Source: Chryseobacterium sp. W4I1 (GTDB taxonomy: Bacteria; Bacteroidota; Bacteroidia; Flavobacteriales; Weeksellaceae). From it: a stretch of DNA of 64,000 bases. Under the pieces are notes generated by a model. It was not told where the DNA came from and did no database searches. It saw only the letters and a program-made list of their open reading frames with translations. Shown piece after piece: positions 29,096-37,036 of the stretch (within the stretch, counting starts at the first letter, position 1; each line of letters starts with the position of its first letter). A program made the translations under genes and the position numbers. The stretch lies in contig NZ_JAUSXQ010000001.1 in the NCBI RefSeq assembly GCF_030816115.1, forward strand, positions 3,448,501 through 3,512,500, in the 5' to 3' direction.

Positions 29096-29596
29096 TTATT
29101 TATCTGAAGCGGCATTAATCACTTTTGAAATATCGTTCGCTGTAAAATTGCCTCTTACATCCACAAATACCAGCTCTTTATCTGAATTTACAGTGATCAT
29201 CATGTTTTTAATGGTTTCTCCATTCTGCTTTACTCTTACATTGACATTGTCGCCGTCATGTTTGATGGTCGCCCAATCTTCAAAATCGTTATCATTTAAA
29301 TACCTGGAGTATTCGTTCAGCATATCCTTGCTCCCGTTATCAACGGTCATCACCTTTATTTTTGAAACTTTTTTAATCAGGTCAATAACTTCTTCGCTTT
29401 CCCCATCTTCTCTCAAAGCTTTCTTTATAAAAGGTTTAGCTAAAAACACAGGCACATTAAAGCTGGCAAATCTTGCTCCTTTAAAATCATACCCGGAATG
29501 TTTAACAAAATCCATATTGGGTCTTCCTGAAACGATACAGGACTGAAGCAAAAGGAGGGTCAGGATTCTTAAAAAAATGTTTTTTAAAGTTTTCAT
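29096..29596 (-). CDS. DUF4252 lipoprotein
   Basis: A 166-residue lipoprotein (lipobox LLLQSC near residue 20). The mature protein has the DUF4252 layout: helical start, then ASFNVPVFLAKPFIKKAL, SKIKVMTVDNGSKDML, and the C-terminal NVRVKQNGETIKNMMI and NDISKVINAASDK. The family is common in Bacteroidota next to ECF sigma genes; function unknown. It is the last gene of a four-gene operon and probably a paralogue of the N-terminal part of the gene upstream (11-base gap). Confidence 0.85.
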   Translation of the reverse strand: MKTLKNIFLRILTLLLLQSCIVSGRPNMDFVKHSGYDFKGARFASFNVPVFLAKPFIKKALREDGESEEVIDLIKKVSKIKVMTVDNGSKDMLNEYSRYLNDNDFEDWATIKHDGDNVNVRVKQNGETIKNMMITVNSDKELVFVDVRGNFTANDISKVINAASDK

Positions 29597-29607
29597 TGTT
29601 ACTACTT

Positions 29608-30888
29608 TTAATCGATAGGTTTCAGACTTCCTCCTGAAATTTTACTGATATTAGATTCTATTTCCGGTTTCCCTTTATATCTTATTAGCCCTCCCGAGGA
29701 AGCTCTTACTTTCAGTCTTGCAGATACATTCACAGAAAGGTTTCCTCCAGATGTTGCTTCAGCCTCAAGATTGTCTATTCTTAGTTCGTCTGCCTTACAA
29801 AGTGCACCGCTGCTGATATCTATAGTTCCTGAATCTGCCTTTCCTTCAAAAGCGGTATTTGCCCCGCTTGAAATTTTTGCAAGAATAGTTCCTGCTGTAA
29901 TTCCCGCTCTGATAACTGAGCCTGAAGAGGCATTAACATCAACTGTATTCGAAATTTTAAAGTCTCCTTTCACATTTGCTCCCGACGATACATCAATACT
30001 CAGATTATTTTCTTTTATAGAATTCACTACTGAGAAAATAGCTCCCGAAGACACTTTGATATTATCCATTCTCGGAGAGGAGACGTTTACACTTAGGTTT
30101 TTAAATTTTATATTTTTTTGTCCTTTATTATCTATATATACTTTCAGTGTTCCATTTTCTACTTTTGTGATGATATACTGAAGCTTATCCGCATCGGCAA
30201 TTACTTTCACATTGGTAGGACTTTCCTGTTTGAAAACCAGATTCACTCCTGTACTGACCTGAATTCCTGAAAATTCACCCACATTTCTGGCTTCCCCATT
30301 GAGGTAAGAGGAATTAGTTTCAGATGTAACGCTGCTTCTGGTATGGGTATTTGAGTTTGTTTTTGTTTCGCTGGAATTGATGATCTTGTTCACATCATCC
30401 ATAGAAAGCTTGCCATCCAGCATGACCAGAATATTCTCTCCCGTTCCGCCATCAATACTTAACAAAAGATCATCAAGTATTCCGTCCTTTGCTTCGGAAG
30501 AAAGAAATTTGATTTTCGATCCGGAATTATTAACAGACATGATCTCGCTATAATTCAGGTTTTTTAAATAAGATGCAACGTCTTTATTAAGCTCTGAAAG
30601 ATGGGTTTGAACTTTAATTCCTTCTTTGGTATTTGCTTTTTCAGGGTTTTCAGTAATCAGAATCTTCAATCCATTAATTTTAGAAAGCAACGGTTTGATC
30701 TGATCCAGCTGTGAATCATCAATATTGAGACTGCTGAGCATCCCGAACATCGGCTTTGCAATTTTAATGGAGGTCACTCCTTCTACTTCCTGATACTTTT
30801 CAAAAAGCCTGTCGAACTTATCACTCTGCCCATACAAAGTAAAGAAATGGGTAAAGGCCAGTGCGAATATTATGAATATTTTTTTCAT
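29608..30888 (-). CDS. DUF4252 plus head-GIN (DUF2807) exported protein
   Basis: A 426-residue protein with a signal peptide (IFIIFALAFTHFFTLYGQ). Residues 20-170 are a DUF4252 domain (LFEKYQEVEGVTSIKI ... LSMDDVNKIINSS). A Thr/Ser-rich linker leads to a DUF2807 head-GIN domain (residues 200-420), recognised by GEFSGIQVSTGVNLVFKQ and repeated 'SSGA' turns of a beta-helix (KVSSGAIFSV, DVSSGANVKG, DISSGALCKA). It may be an envelope adhesin or sensor; no activity is known. It sits between the anti-sigma gene and the second DUF4252 gene, likely as a regulon target. Confidence 0.85.
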   Translation of the reverse strand: MKKIFIIFALAFTHFFTLYGQSDKFDRLFEKYQEVEGVTSIKIAKPMFGMLSSLNIDDSQLDQIKPLLSKINGLKILITENPEKANTKEGIKVQTHLSELNKDVASYLKNLNYSEIMSVNNSGSKIKFLSSEAKDGILDDLLLSIDGGTGENILVMLDGKLSMDDVNKIINSSETKTNSNTHTRSSVTSETNSSYLNGEARNVGEFSGIQVSTGVNLVFKQESPTNVKVIADADKLQYIITKVENGTLKVYIDNKGQKNIKFKNLSVNVSSPRMDNIKVSSGAIFSVVNSIKENNLSIDVSSGANVKGDFKISNTVDVNASSGSVIRAGITAGTILAKISSGANTAFEGKADSGTIDISSGALCKADELRIDNLEAEATSGGNLSVNVSARLKVRASSGGLIRYKGKPEIESNISKISGGSLKPID

Positions 30889-30953
30889 GAGTCAATTTTT
30901 ATTTTTTAAGCTGATTATTCTTGCCTGATCAGGGGTATAATCTATTTTTGTTG

Positions 30954-31628
30954 TTAATAATCGTCGTTTACGACTGTAGGCTGTGCTAATTTTTCACTAA
31001 CGTTATTTGCAAATATCTGGAATGAATACTTAGTCACATTAATTGCTTCTTCTACGTTATCAATTCTTTTACCGTTGACAATAACATAAGAATTTTTATA
31101 ACCTGTAGAATCATTTAAAGCCTTATTGCTTTTGAAAGAGGAATTGTTTACAAATCTAGGCTTGGTTTCTTTTTTAAGCCGTCCTCTTTTTGGCAGGATC
31201 TCATCCATTACATCCTTTTCTGCTACCGTATTTTCCTGAAAGATAGAATCTTTTTTGGCTCCGGAAATAGAATCGGTATGGTTCACCGCTACCTGTTCCT
31301 GATGGTCATTATTTTCTTCTATAAATTTTGATTTCTGCTTTAAAACCTCATCTTTTACCAATTGCTCCTTTTCGTTGGCACCTGTCTGGTAATTATTAAA
31401 GAAAAAGCCAACACTGAAAAGCAATACCAGGCCTGCTGCCATCCAGAACCATTTCGGGAAAGATGGTTTAGTCTTGCTTAAAGGGATAATGGGAGCCTCA
31501 TTTTCCCCAGATTCGGGGACTCCGCCCTCAGCTTTCTGAAGAAAATCTTCAAAGCTCCAGTCCATTTTCTCTTCCTTTATTTCGCGGAAGATTTCGTCGT
31601 ATTTATTCTGAAATTGATCTTTGTTCAT
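30954..31628 (-). CDS. Anti-sigma-factor-like single-pass membrane protein
   Basis: A 224-residue protein with a cytoplasmic N-terminus of about 65 residues (MDWSFEDFLQKAEGG), a single membrane segment (WFWMAAGLVLLFSVGFFF) and a Lys/Glu-rich periplasmic part ending SFQIFANNVSEKLAQPT. It overlaps the upstream sigma gene by 26 bases, so the two are co-translated. Position and topology suggest an anti-sigma factor binding the ECF sigma with its N-terminal part. No canonical anti-sigma domain (zinc or FecR type) is visible. Confidence 0.65.
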   Translation of the reverse strand: MNKDQFQNKYDEIFREIKEEKMDWSFEDFLQKAEGGVPESGENEAPIIPLSKTKPSFPKWFWMAAGLVLLFSVGFFFNNYQTGANEKEQLVKDEVLKQKSKFIEENNDHQEQVAVNHTDSISGAKKDSIFQENTVAEKDVMDEILPKRGRLKKETKPRFVNNSSFKSNKALNDSTGYKNSYVIVNGKRIDNVEEAINVTKYSFQIFANNVSEKLAQPTVVNDDY

Positions 31629-32112
31629 AGCTCATCAGTTGTGATATTTGTTCTTTTACTTTTTGTCTCGCCCGCATCAGATTTACTCTTACCGCGTTTT
31701 CTTCCATTTCCAGCATTTCGGAAATTTCCGAGACCTCATATTCTTCTACATCTTTCAGATGGATCACCATTTTCTGTTTCTCGGGGAGCTGATTGATAAA
31801 TCCTATAATATGCTCCTTCAGATTATTGATATCCATGCTGTACAATTCTGAGCGGTGAAGCTGCAAATCTGCAAATCCCAGCCTCACGTCGTGGTGCTTC
31901 AGACGATTCAGGCATTCGTTCCGGACAGACTTCAAAGCGTAGGATTTAAAATTTCCAAACTGCTCCAGTTCTTCCCTCTTCTGCCAGAATTTCATCATCA
32001 GGTCCTGCACCACATCCTCTGCCTCATCACTGCTCATAACGAATCTTTTCGCAAAACGATACATCTCGTCTTTGAGAATAAACACCGTATTCTTGAAAGT
32101 TTCTTGGGTCAT
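31603..32112 (-). CDS. ECF-family RNA polymerase sigma factor
   Basis: A 169-residue protein with sigma region 2 (MYRFAKRFVMSSDEAEDVVQ, DLMMKFWQKREELE) and region 4 (LPEKQKMVIHLKDVEEYEVS, EISEMLEMEENAVRVNLMRA). These direct RNA polymerase to alternative promoters. The first gene of the operon with the anti-sigma-like and DUF4252 genes, and probably self-regulated. The signal it answers to is unknown. Confidence 0.93.
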   Translation of the reverse strand: MTQETFKNTVFILKDEMYRFAKRFVMSSDEAEDVVQDLMMKFWQKREELEQFGNFKSYALKSVRNECLNRLKHHDVRLGFADLQLHRSELYSMDINNLKEHIIGFINQLPEKQKMVIHLKDVEEYEVSEISEMLEMEENAVRVNLMRARQKVKEQISQLMSYEQRSISE

Positions 32113-32168
32113 GAGTTTTGTTTCTATTAGTAAGACAATTAAAATCTTAATTCTATTACACCATAAAA

Positions 32169-32195
32169 TAAAAAAACTTCAAAAATCTTGAAGTT
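32169..32195 (-). terminator. Terminator of the XRE regulator
   Basis: On the reverse strand AACTTCA (32189-32195) pairs with TGAAGTT (32175-32181), then a T-run. It directly follows the HTH gene and separates it from the sigma operon. Confidence 0.65.
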
Positions 32196-32546
32196 TTAAT
32201 TTTTATCGATAAGTTTTCGAAGATAAGCAATCTCTGCATCCTTATCTTTCAGCCTTTCTTCGTATTGTTCTATTAATTTTTCAGGAAGTTGATTTTGGTA
32301 AATAAATCCATTATTTCCGCCATGAACATTATCATAATTAAAAGATAATCCATCGCCACTCAAAAAATCAAGCACACTTACATCCAGAATTTTTGCAATT
32401 TCTTCTACCTGCGAAAAGCCAGGTTTGCTTTTATCATTCTCAAAATTGGAATAGGTTTTCTGAGACACATGTAGAACTTCCGCAAGATATTCCTGTGTAA
32501 AGTTTTTATTGATTCTCGCTTTTTTCAGTTTTTCGCCTAAAGTCAT
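32196..32546 (-). CDS. XRE-family HTH regulator
   Basis: A 116-residue protein. Residues 1-60 are a Cro/CI HTH: LGEKLKKARINKNFTQEYLA, EVLHVSQKTYSNFENDKSKP, then VEEIAKILDVSVLDFL. The C-terminal 45 residues end in a coiled-coil-like stretch (LIEQYEERLKDKDAEIAYL) probably used for dimerisation. I chose the ATG at 32546, since the upstream option is a TTG. It is divergent from the JAMM-motif lipoprotein gene and could control it. Confidence 0.88.
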   Translation of the reverse strand: MTLGEKLKKARINKNFTQEYLAEVLHVSQKTYSNFENDKSKPGFSQVEEIAKILDVSVLDFLSGDGLSFNYDNVHGGNNGFIYQNQLPEKLIEQYEERLKDKDAEIAYLRKLIDKN

Positions 32547-32700
32547 AGCACAAAGTATTTTCCTCAAAAATACATATTTTTTCTTTTAGAAAAATAATAC
32601 GGAAATCAGTAATTTCTTACTGTATTTTCTCAAATTATATTTCACACATTTGTAGAGTTATAAAAAATATATATATTTAACTCATTAAAAACAAAAATGC

Positions 32701-34026
32701 ATGAAGAAAAATTTTATTTTCCGGCTCCTGCCGTTGATAGCACTGGCTATTAGTCTACAGTCCTGTAGGACAAGTGAAGATTATCTTTCTGGTAATGAAG
32801 AGCCTTCTTACTCAAATAAGTTTCAGGTATTTTCTTCAGCCAACAAAGAACCTGTAAATTATGCTCAGGGATTTAAAACACTCTTGGAAAACTATGACCA
32901 GATCAATGGCACCAACTACACCAAAGCCTCTTTACTGAAAAAAGGAAACTTCAAAAAAGGTGAGTCTGAGTATGTAGAATTTAAACTCTATTCCCAGCAA
33001 ATGCTTTTGGACGATGGAGAACGTTGGGTGGTGTATCCCATTATCAAAAACAATCAGGTGGACGGCCTTATGGTTGGTATTCTTAGTAATACCGAAACAG
33101 AAGTGGAATTCAGGAAACTGAATTCCGGAAGTTCTTACTATACTGAAGTGATAGAGATATTCCGCATCGCTTTTATGAAGAATACTCTGAAAAAAGGGTT
33201 GCTAAATAAGGGAAGCGGTTGTGGGTTTGAGGAGGATGATGCCTGCGGTATTCCTGATATTATAATATCTCCACCACCGAAAAATCCAAAACCTACAGGA
33301 GGTGGGCCTAAGGGAGGATGTACGGGGTATAATAACTGTTTTGACCCAAGCGGAGGAAGCGGAGGTGGAGGCGGAAACAATACGCCCACTCCCGAGCCAC
33401 CAGTAAATCCTTGTGAGAAATTGAAAGCTCAGAATCAAAATGCTAATTTCAAAGCAAAAGTTGATAATTTAAAGACCAAAACTAATAACTCTTCAGAAAG
33501 TGGCTATAGAGTAGGAAGCCCTCCACCGGGATCAGGTCAGACGACAACCCAATATCAGGAATTAAGCAATAAACCAGGAACCAATAAACTTGATTTTAAA
33601 ATTTTTAACACAACATACGGAATCATGCATTCTCATTATGATGGTTTAATTCCTATATTTTCACCGGGCGATATTAATTTGTTTATACAATTACTTCAAA
33701 ATGCACAAACTAATAATATACCATTAAGTGAAGTTTTTCTATCTGTGGTTACCAGCCAGGGAGTATATCAGCTGAGAGGAGATGGCATTGATGTTGGTAG
33801 TCTTAGTATGTATACAGACGCTCAAATCGAAACTTTTAATAGCATTTATTCAGAGAGTATGGGGAATCCTAATATTTCAGCAACAGATTTACAAAAAGAA
33901 TTCCTTAAATTTATGAAAGTCAACATGAATATAGATGGAGCAAAGCTCTACGAAACAGACAGTGATGGATCTAGTAAACAACTAGTGTTGAACGGAAATA
34001 ATTTATCAACTCCAAATTGCCCTTAA
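32701..34026 (+). CDS. Lipoprotein with C-terminal JAMM/JAB-like motif
   Basis: A 441-residue lipoprotein (LAISLQSC, Cys near 22). The N-terminal 175 residues are a beta-rich domain. A Pro/Gly-rich linker (repeated PP and GG runs, with several Cys) follows at about 185-240. The C-terminal domain has M309-H310-S-H312-Y-D then F-S321-P-G-D324, which fits HxH-x8-SxxD of JAB/MPN metallopeptidases and resembles the JAB-like toxin domains of Bacteroidota. The predicted location is the outer membrane surface. It is followed by two small exported proteins. It could be a surface peptidase or a contact-dependent toxin; the catalytic Glu is not certain. Confidence 0.65.
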   Translation: MKKNFIFRLLPLIALAISLQSCRTSEDYLSGNEEPSYSNKFQVFSSANKEPVNYAQGFKTLLENYDQINGTNYTKASLLKKGNFKKGESEYVEFKLYSQQMLLDDGERWVVYPIIKNNQVDGLMVGILSNTETEVEFRKLNSGSSYYTEVIEIFRIAFMKNTLKKGLLNKGSGCGFEEDDACGIPDIIISPPPKNPKPTGGGPKGGCTGYNNCFDPSGGSGGGGGNNTPTPEPPVNPCEKLKAQNQNANFKAKVDNLKTKTNNSSESGYRVGSPPPGSGQTTTQYQELSNKPGTNKLDFKIFNTTYGIMHSHYDGLIPIFSPGDINLFIQLLQNAQTNNIPLSEVFLSVVTSQGVYQLRGDGIDVGSLSMYTDAQIETFNSIYSESMGNPNISATDLQKEFLKFMKVNMNIDGAKLYETDSDGSSKQLVLNGNNLSTPNCP

Positions 34027-34043
34027 TATTTAAAAATAAAACA

Positions 34044-34628
34044 ATGAAAAAGATATCAATTATACTATTAATTTTAAGTATTAATTTAATTTTTGCACAG
34101 CAAATATTTCCATTGAATGGCAGTATGGTAGATCGTCCTAATGCAGCATATTATAAGGATCTAGATGGTGAGCTTAATCAATATGTAGGGACTTGGAAAG
34201 GGACTTGGGAAGGGAAAACTTTATATCTTGACTTAAGAAAGATAAAAAAAAGGAGGACAGCAAGTGATGGCAGTTATTATGATATAGATAAAATACTTGG
34301 TGAACGTAAAATAATTTCTTCTAGTGGTTCTACGGAAATAGATAGAATAACTAATTTTGATGAAAACTCGCCAGAATTTAATGGCATTTTTGGTCAATAT
34401 AAAAACTTCGCTCAGAAATATTTATTATTTCAACCTAAAAATATGTGTAATGCTACCGCTAATGTAAATATTACGTTTATCGATGTACAAAAAACGCAAA
34501 TAAATTTACACTATGAGCATAACCCAAGTGGCATCAATGAATCCTGTCAATACTATAATCAGATTATGGTGCAAGGACAAGAATGGCCTTTTAATTTTCC
34601 AAAAGATATCGTTTTAACAAAACAATAG
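34044..34628 (+). CDS. Exported protein, unknown function
   Basis: A 194-residue protein with a signal peptide (ISIILLILSINLIFAQQ). The mature part has LNQYVGTWKGTWEGKTLYLD, a lipocalin-like or calycin-like 'GTWKG' start, and ends QEWPFNFPKDIVLTKQ. It begins 17 bases after the JAMM lipoprotein stop; its own stop abuts the next ATG. Position suggests an accessory or protective role for the lipoprotein. I recognise no family with confidence. Confidence 0.6.
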   Translation: MKKISIILLILSINLIFAQQIFPLNGSMVDRPNAAYYKDLDGELNQYVGTWKGTWEGKTLYLDLRKIKKRRTASDGSYYDIDKILGERKIISSSGSTEIDRITNFDENSPEFNGIFGQYKNFAQKYLLFQPKNMCNATANVNITFIDVQKTQINLHYEHNPSGINESCQYYNQIMVQGQEWPFNFPKDIVLTKQ

Positions 34629-35099
34629 ATGAAAAGTTTTTTATTAACAATCTGTTTGTTAGCTCTGCTGACTTCATGTACTGCAAAGAATGTTAATTCT
34701 GAGTTCATTCAGTTTAATCATATGAATGCTGTTGTAATAGGAGGAGATAAATTAACAATTACATTGATTCCTACTTACAAAAAGAGAAAAAGACCTGTAA
34801 TAGTAAAAATCTTTAGAAGAGGAGAGCACTTTGATAATAAAAGAATTTCTGATGAGCAGTATCAGCAAATTTCTGATATTATTTTAAACATAAAACAAGA
34901 AGAACTGGAATTGCCAAAAAAACAAAATTATGTTATTGGAATCTTAGATGGAGATAGTAATTCGATTTACTTTAAGAAAGATAATACGGAGAATAAATTC
35001 TATACTCATGGAATTTCAAAAGAATATCACGGGAAATTTTATGAAGTAACAGAACTTATTTTAAAAGCTGCAAATCTTAAAATAAAAAATATAAACTAA
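34629..35099 (+). CDS. Small lipoprotein, unknown function
   Basis: A 156-residue lipoprotein (CLLALLTSC, Cys 18). The mature part has RPVIVKIFRRGEHFDNKRIS and FYEVTELILKAANLKIKNIN. It starts immediately after the previous stop, so it is translationally coupled. It could be an immunity-type partner of the JAMM lipoprotein, inferred from position only. A terminator follows. Confidence 0.6.
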   Translation: MKSFLLTICLLALLTSCTAKNVNSEFIQFNHMNAVVIGGDKLTITLIPTYKKRKRPVIVKIFRRGEHFDNKRISDEQYQQISDIILNIKQEELELPKKQNYVIGILDGDSNSIYFKKDNTENKFYTHGISKEYHGKFYEVTELILKAANLKIKNIN

Positions 35100-35138
35100 A
35101 AAAACAAAACCTCAGAAATTCTGAGATTTGTTTTTTTA
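35100..35138. terminator. Bidirectional terminator
   Basis: CTCAG (35111-35115) and CTGAG (35121-35125) flanked by complementary A/C- and T/G-rich arms (AACAAA ... TTGTTT), with A-runs and T-runs on the two sides. It serves the lipoprotein genes (+) and the GlmU-family gene (-). Confidence 0.75.
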
Positions 35139-36299
35139 TTAATATGTATCAAAAATATATTTCAAAATACCCTTATCCTCATCCGTTAAAGCCACTTTTC
35201 GTCTTGCCATCGCCTTCTCAGCGACTTCATATGCTTTATCCAATTTAAACCTTTCACTATCTTTAAATCCACCCCATGAAAAATTCTCAACAAGGTTTGG
35301 CGGAAAGCCCGGTTTAAAAATATTGGAAGCAACTCCTATTACCGTTCCTGTATTCAGCTGAGTATTGATCGCTGTTTTAGAATGGTCTCCCATAATAAGA
35401 CCGGCAAACTGAAGTCCTGTGTCTTCAAAAGCTTTTGTTCTGTAGCTCCACAATTTGACATGGCTGTAGTTGTTTTTAAGGTTGGAAGAATTCGTATCCG
35501 CTCCGAAATTGCACCATTCGCCGATCACGGAATTCCCTACAAAACCTTCATGCCCTTTACTTGAATAGCCAAATATAATGATGTTGTTCACTTCACCACC
35601 TACTTTACAGTGAGGGCCAACCGTGGTAGCTCCATAAATTTTAGACCCCAGATTAAACTTAGAATCTTCTCCTAAAGAGATTGGTCCGCGGAGATTGCAG
35701 CCTTCCATCACCTCAGCATTTTTCCCAATGTAGATCTTTCCTGTCTTTGTATTGATCGTAGAAAATTCTATCTGAGCACCTTCTTCAATAAACAGGTCTT
35801 TTTTATCACCTAAAAATCCGTTGGTAGAAGACAATTCCTGTGACATTCTTCCTTCAGTAAGCAAAGCAAAATCAAAATCAATCGCCAGATGATTATAAGT
35901 AAATAAGTCTGCCGGTTTTTTAAAGAAAGTTAATTTCTCTTTTATATCCGTCATCTTTTCGATCTGGTTCAGCGAAAAACCTTTCATATTGATTTTAGCA
36001 GCGACCAGTTCATCTTCATACACAAGAGCTTCCCCTTGTTTAAGATCTTTGATTTGCTGGATTACCGTTTCAGTCGGAAGAAAATTGGTTACCAGGAAAA
36101 GACTTTCCTTATCTTCCGGACTTTTAAATTTATTCTGAAGGTAATTTTCTGTGAAATAAGAGACTTCGGTATTTCCCAGGATCTTTTGCCATCGTTCTGA
36201 AAAAGTAAGGATCCCACAGCGCATTGCGGCAACCGGACGGGTAAAGGTTAGCGGAAGAAAATCTTCCCAATACTGGGCATCTGAAAATACTAATTGCAT
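35139..36299 (-). CDS. GlmU-family sugar nucleotidyltransferase-like protein
   Basis: A 386-residue protein. The N-terminal 180 residues are the variant found in Bacteroidota GlmU-like proteins (LVFSDAQYWEDFLPLTFTRP ... MRCGILTFSERW) rather than the usual LAAGxGTRM loop. The C-terminal half is a left-handed beta-helix with hexapeptide repeats (KIYIGKNAEVMEGCNLRGP, GPHCKVGGEVNNIIIFG, NSVIGEWCNFGADTNSSN). These resemble acetyl- and nucleotidyl-transferase domains for UDP-GlcNAc-like products, but the actual substrate is unknown. A single gene with a shared terminator downstream. Confidence 0.82.
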   Translation of the reverse strand: MQLVFSDAQYWEDFLPLTFTRPVAAMRCGILTFSERWQKILGNTEVSYFTENYLQNKFKSPEDKESLFLVTNFLPTETVIQQIKDLKQGEALVYEDELVAAKINMKGFSLNQIEKMTDIKEKLTFFKKPADLFTYNHLAIDFDFALLTEGRMSQELSSTNGFLGDKKDLFIEEGAQIEFSTINTKTGKIYIGKNAEVMEGCNLRGPISLGEDSKFNLGSKIYGATTVGPHCKVGGEVNNIIIFGYSSKGHEGFVGNSVIGEWCNFGADTNSSNLKNNYSHVKLWSYRTKAFEDTGLQFAGLIMGDHSKTAINTQLNTGTVIGVASNIFKPGFPPNLVENFSWGGFKDSERFKLDKAYEVAEKAMARRKVALTDEDKGILKYIFDTY

Positions 36300-36307
36300 T
36301 GTAATAT

Positions 36308-36451
36308 AGAAGTTAGAGATTAGAAGTTAGAAATTAGAGCCAGAATTCATCGTTTACAATGAACTTACAAGATTCAATTTCTGCTTACAACAAAAATACA
36401 AAAATAGCTGGAATGGAAAACTAGAGATTAGATGTTAGAAGCTAGATATTA
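36308..36451. repeat. Short 'TTAGAGATTAGAAG' repeats
   Basis: Two clusters of the word ttaga(g/a)(a/g)ttagaa: 36308-36339 and 36421-36451. They are separated by about 80 bases of AT-rich sequence. No gene lies in 36300-36602. They resemble intergenic low-complexity repeats rather than a coding or control element. Confidence 0.6.
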
Positions 36452-36550
36452 GTTTATGGAAGCTTTATTAAAATGCCTGCCTGGAAAGACGACGATTTCC
36501 AATCATCAAAATAAAGTATAAACTGTAATGTATTACTAATTTCTATATCA

Positions 36551-36580
36551 AAAAAAAGTCTTCCAAAAATTGGAAGACTT
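36551..36580 (-). terminator. rpmE2 terminator
   Basis: AAGTCTTCCAA (36556-36566) pairs with TTGGAAGACTT (36570-36580), 11 bp and a 3-base loop. The A-run at 36551-36557 becomes a T-run on the reverse strand. Confidence 0.88.
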
Positions 36581-36602
36581 CAGTATGTTGGGTAACAAAA
36601 AA

Positions 36603-36854
36603 TTACTTAGCGAATTTTTTGTATTTGTTCATGAACTTATCAACTCTACCTGCAGTGTCAACTAGTTTCACTTTACCAGTGTAGAAAGGGTGAGAAGTTG
36701 AAGAGATTTCCATTTTGATCAATGGGTATTCTTGTCCTTCATATTCGATAGTGTCTTTTGTTTCTGCTGTAGATTTGCAAAGAAACACCTCGTCGTTACT
36801 CATATCTTTGAAAACAACAAGTCTATAATTTTCTGGGTGGATTCCTTTTTTCAT
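36603..36854 (-). CDS. rpmE2: 50S ribosomal protein L31 type B
   Basis: An 83-residue protein starting [19 protein letters not shown] and containing [20 protein letters not shown] and [11 protein letters not shown]. This is the longer form without zinc-binding cysteines (only one Cys, in FLCKST), hence type B. In species with both forms the type B protein replaces the zinc form when zinc is short; here it may be the only L31. A single-gene unit with its own promoter and terminator. Confidence 0.95.
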   Translation of the reverse strand: MKKGIHPENYRLVVFKDMSNDEVFLCKSTAETKDTIEYEGQEYPLIKMEISSTSHPFYTGKVKLVDTAGRVDKFMNKYKKFAK

Positions 36855-36924
36855 AATACAATTTTTAAAAAATTAAAGTTTGCTTTCGAAATAGTAATGG
36901 TATTTCTCTGCTAATTTTAGGCTG

Positions 36925-36954
36925 CAAAAATACAACATTTTTTTAAATATCCAA
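36925..36954 (-). promoter_or_regulatory. rpmE2 promoter
   Basis: On the reverse strand TTG (36952-36954), exactly 19 bases, then TATTTTTG (36925-36932). This is a near-ideal Bacteroidota promoter; predicted start near 36918 with a leader of about 60 bases, in which an L31 autoregulatory element could sit. Confidence 0.8.
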
Positions 36955-37004
36955 ATACTGTATCCAATTTTTTTTTATTGATAAGAAATTCAAAGTATTT
37001 TCGT

Positions 37005-37012
37005 TAAATTTG
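37005..37012 (+). promoter_or_regulatory. -7 box for lipoprotein-mazG transcript
   Basis: TAAATTTG, an exact match, 24 bases before the ATG at 37037. A TTG at 36978-36980 is 24 bases upstream, longer than usual. Confidence 0.45.
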
Positions 37013-37036
37013 AAATCTATTTAAACTTTAATTTCG

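Noticed and set aside
36308..36451. Repeats considered as a CRISPR array
   Set aside because: The units are short and directly adjacent, with no spacers of uniform length and no cas genes in the window.
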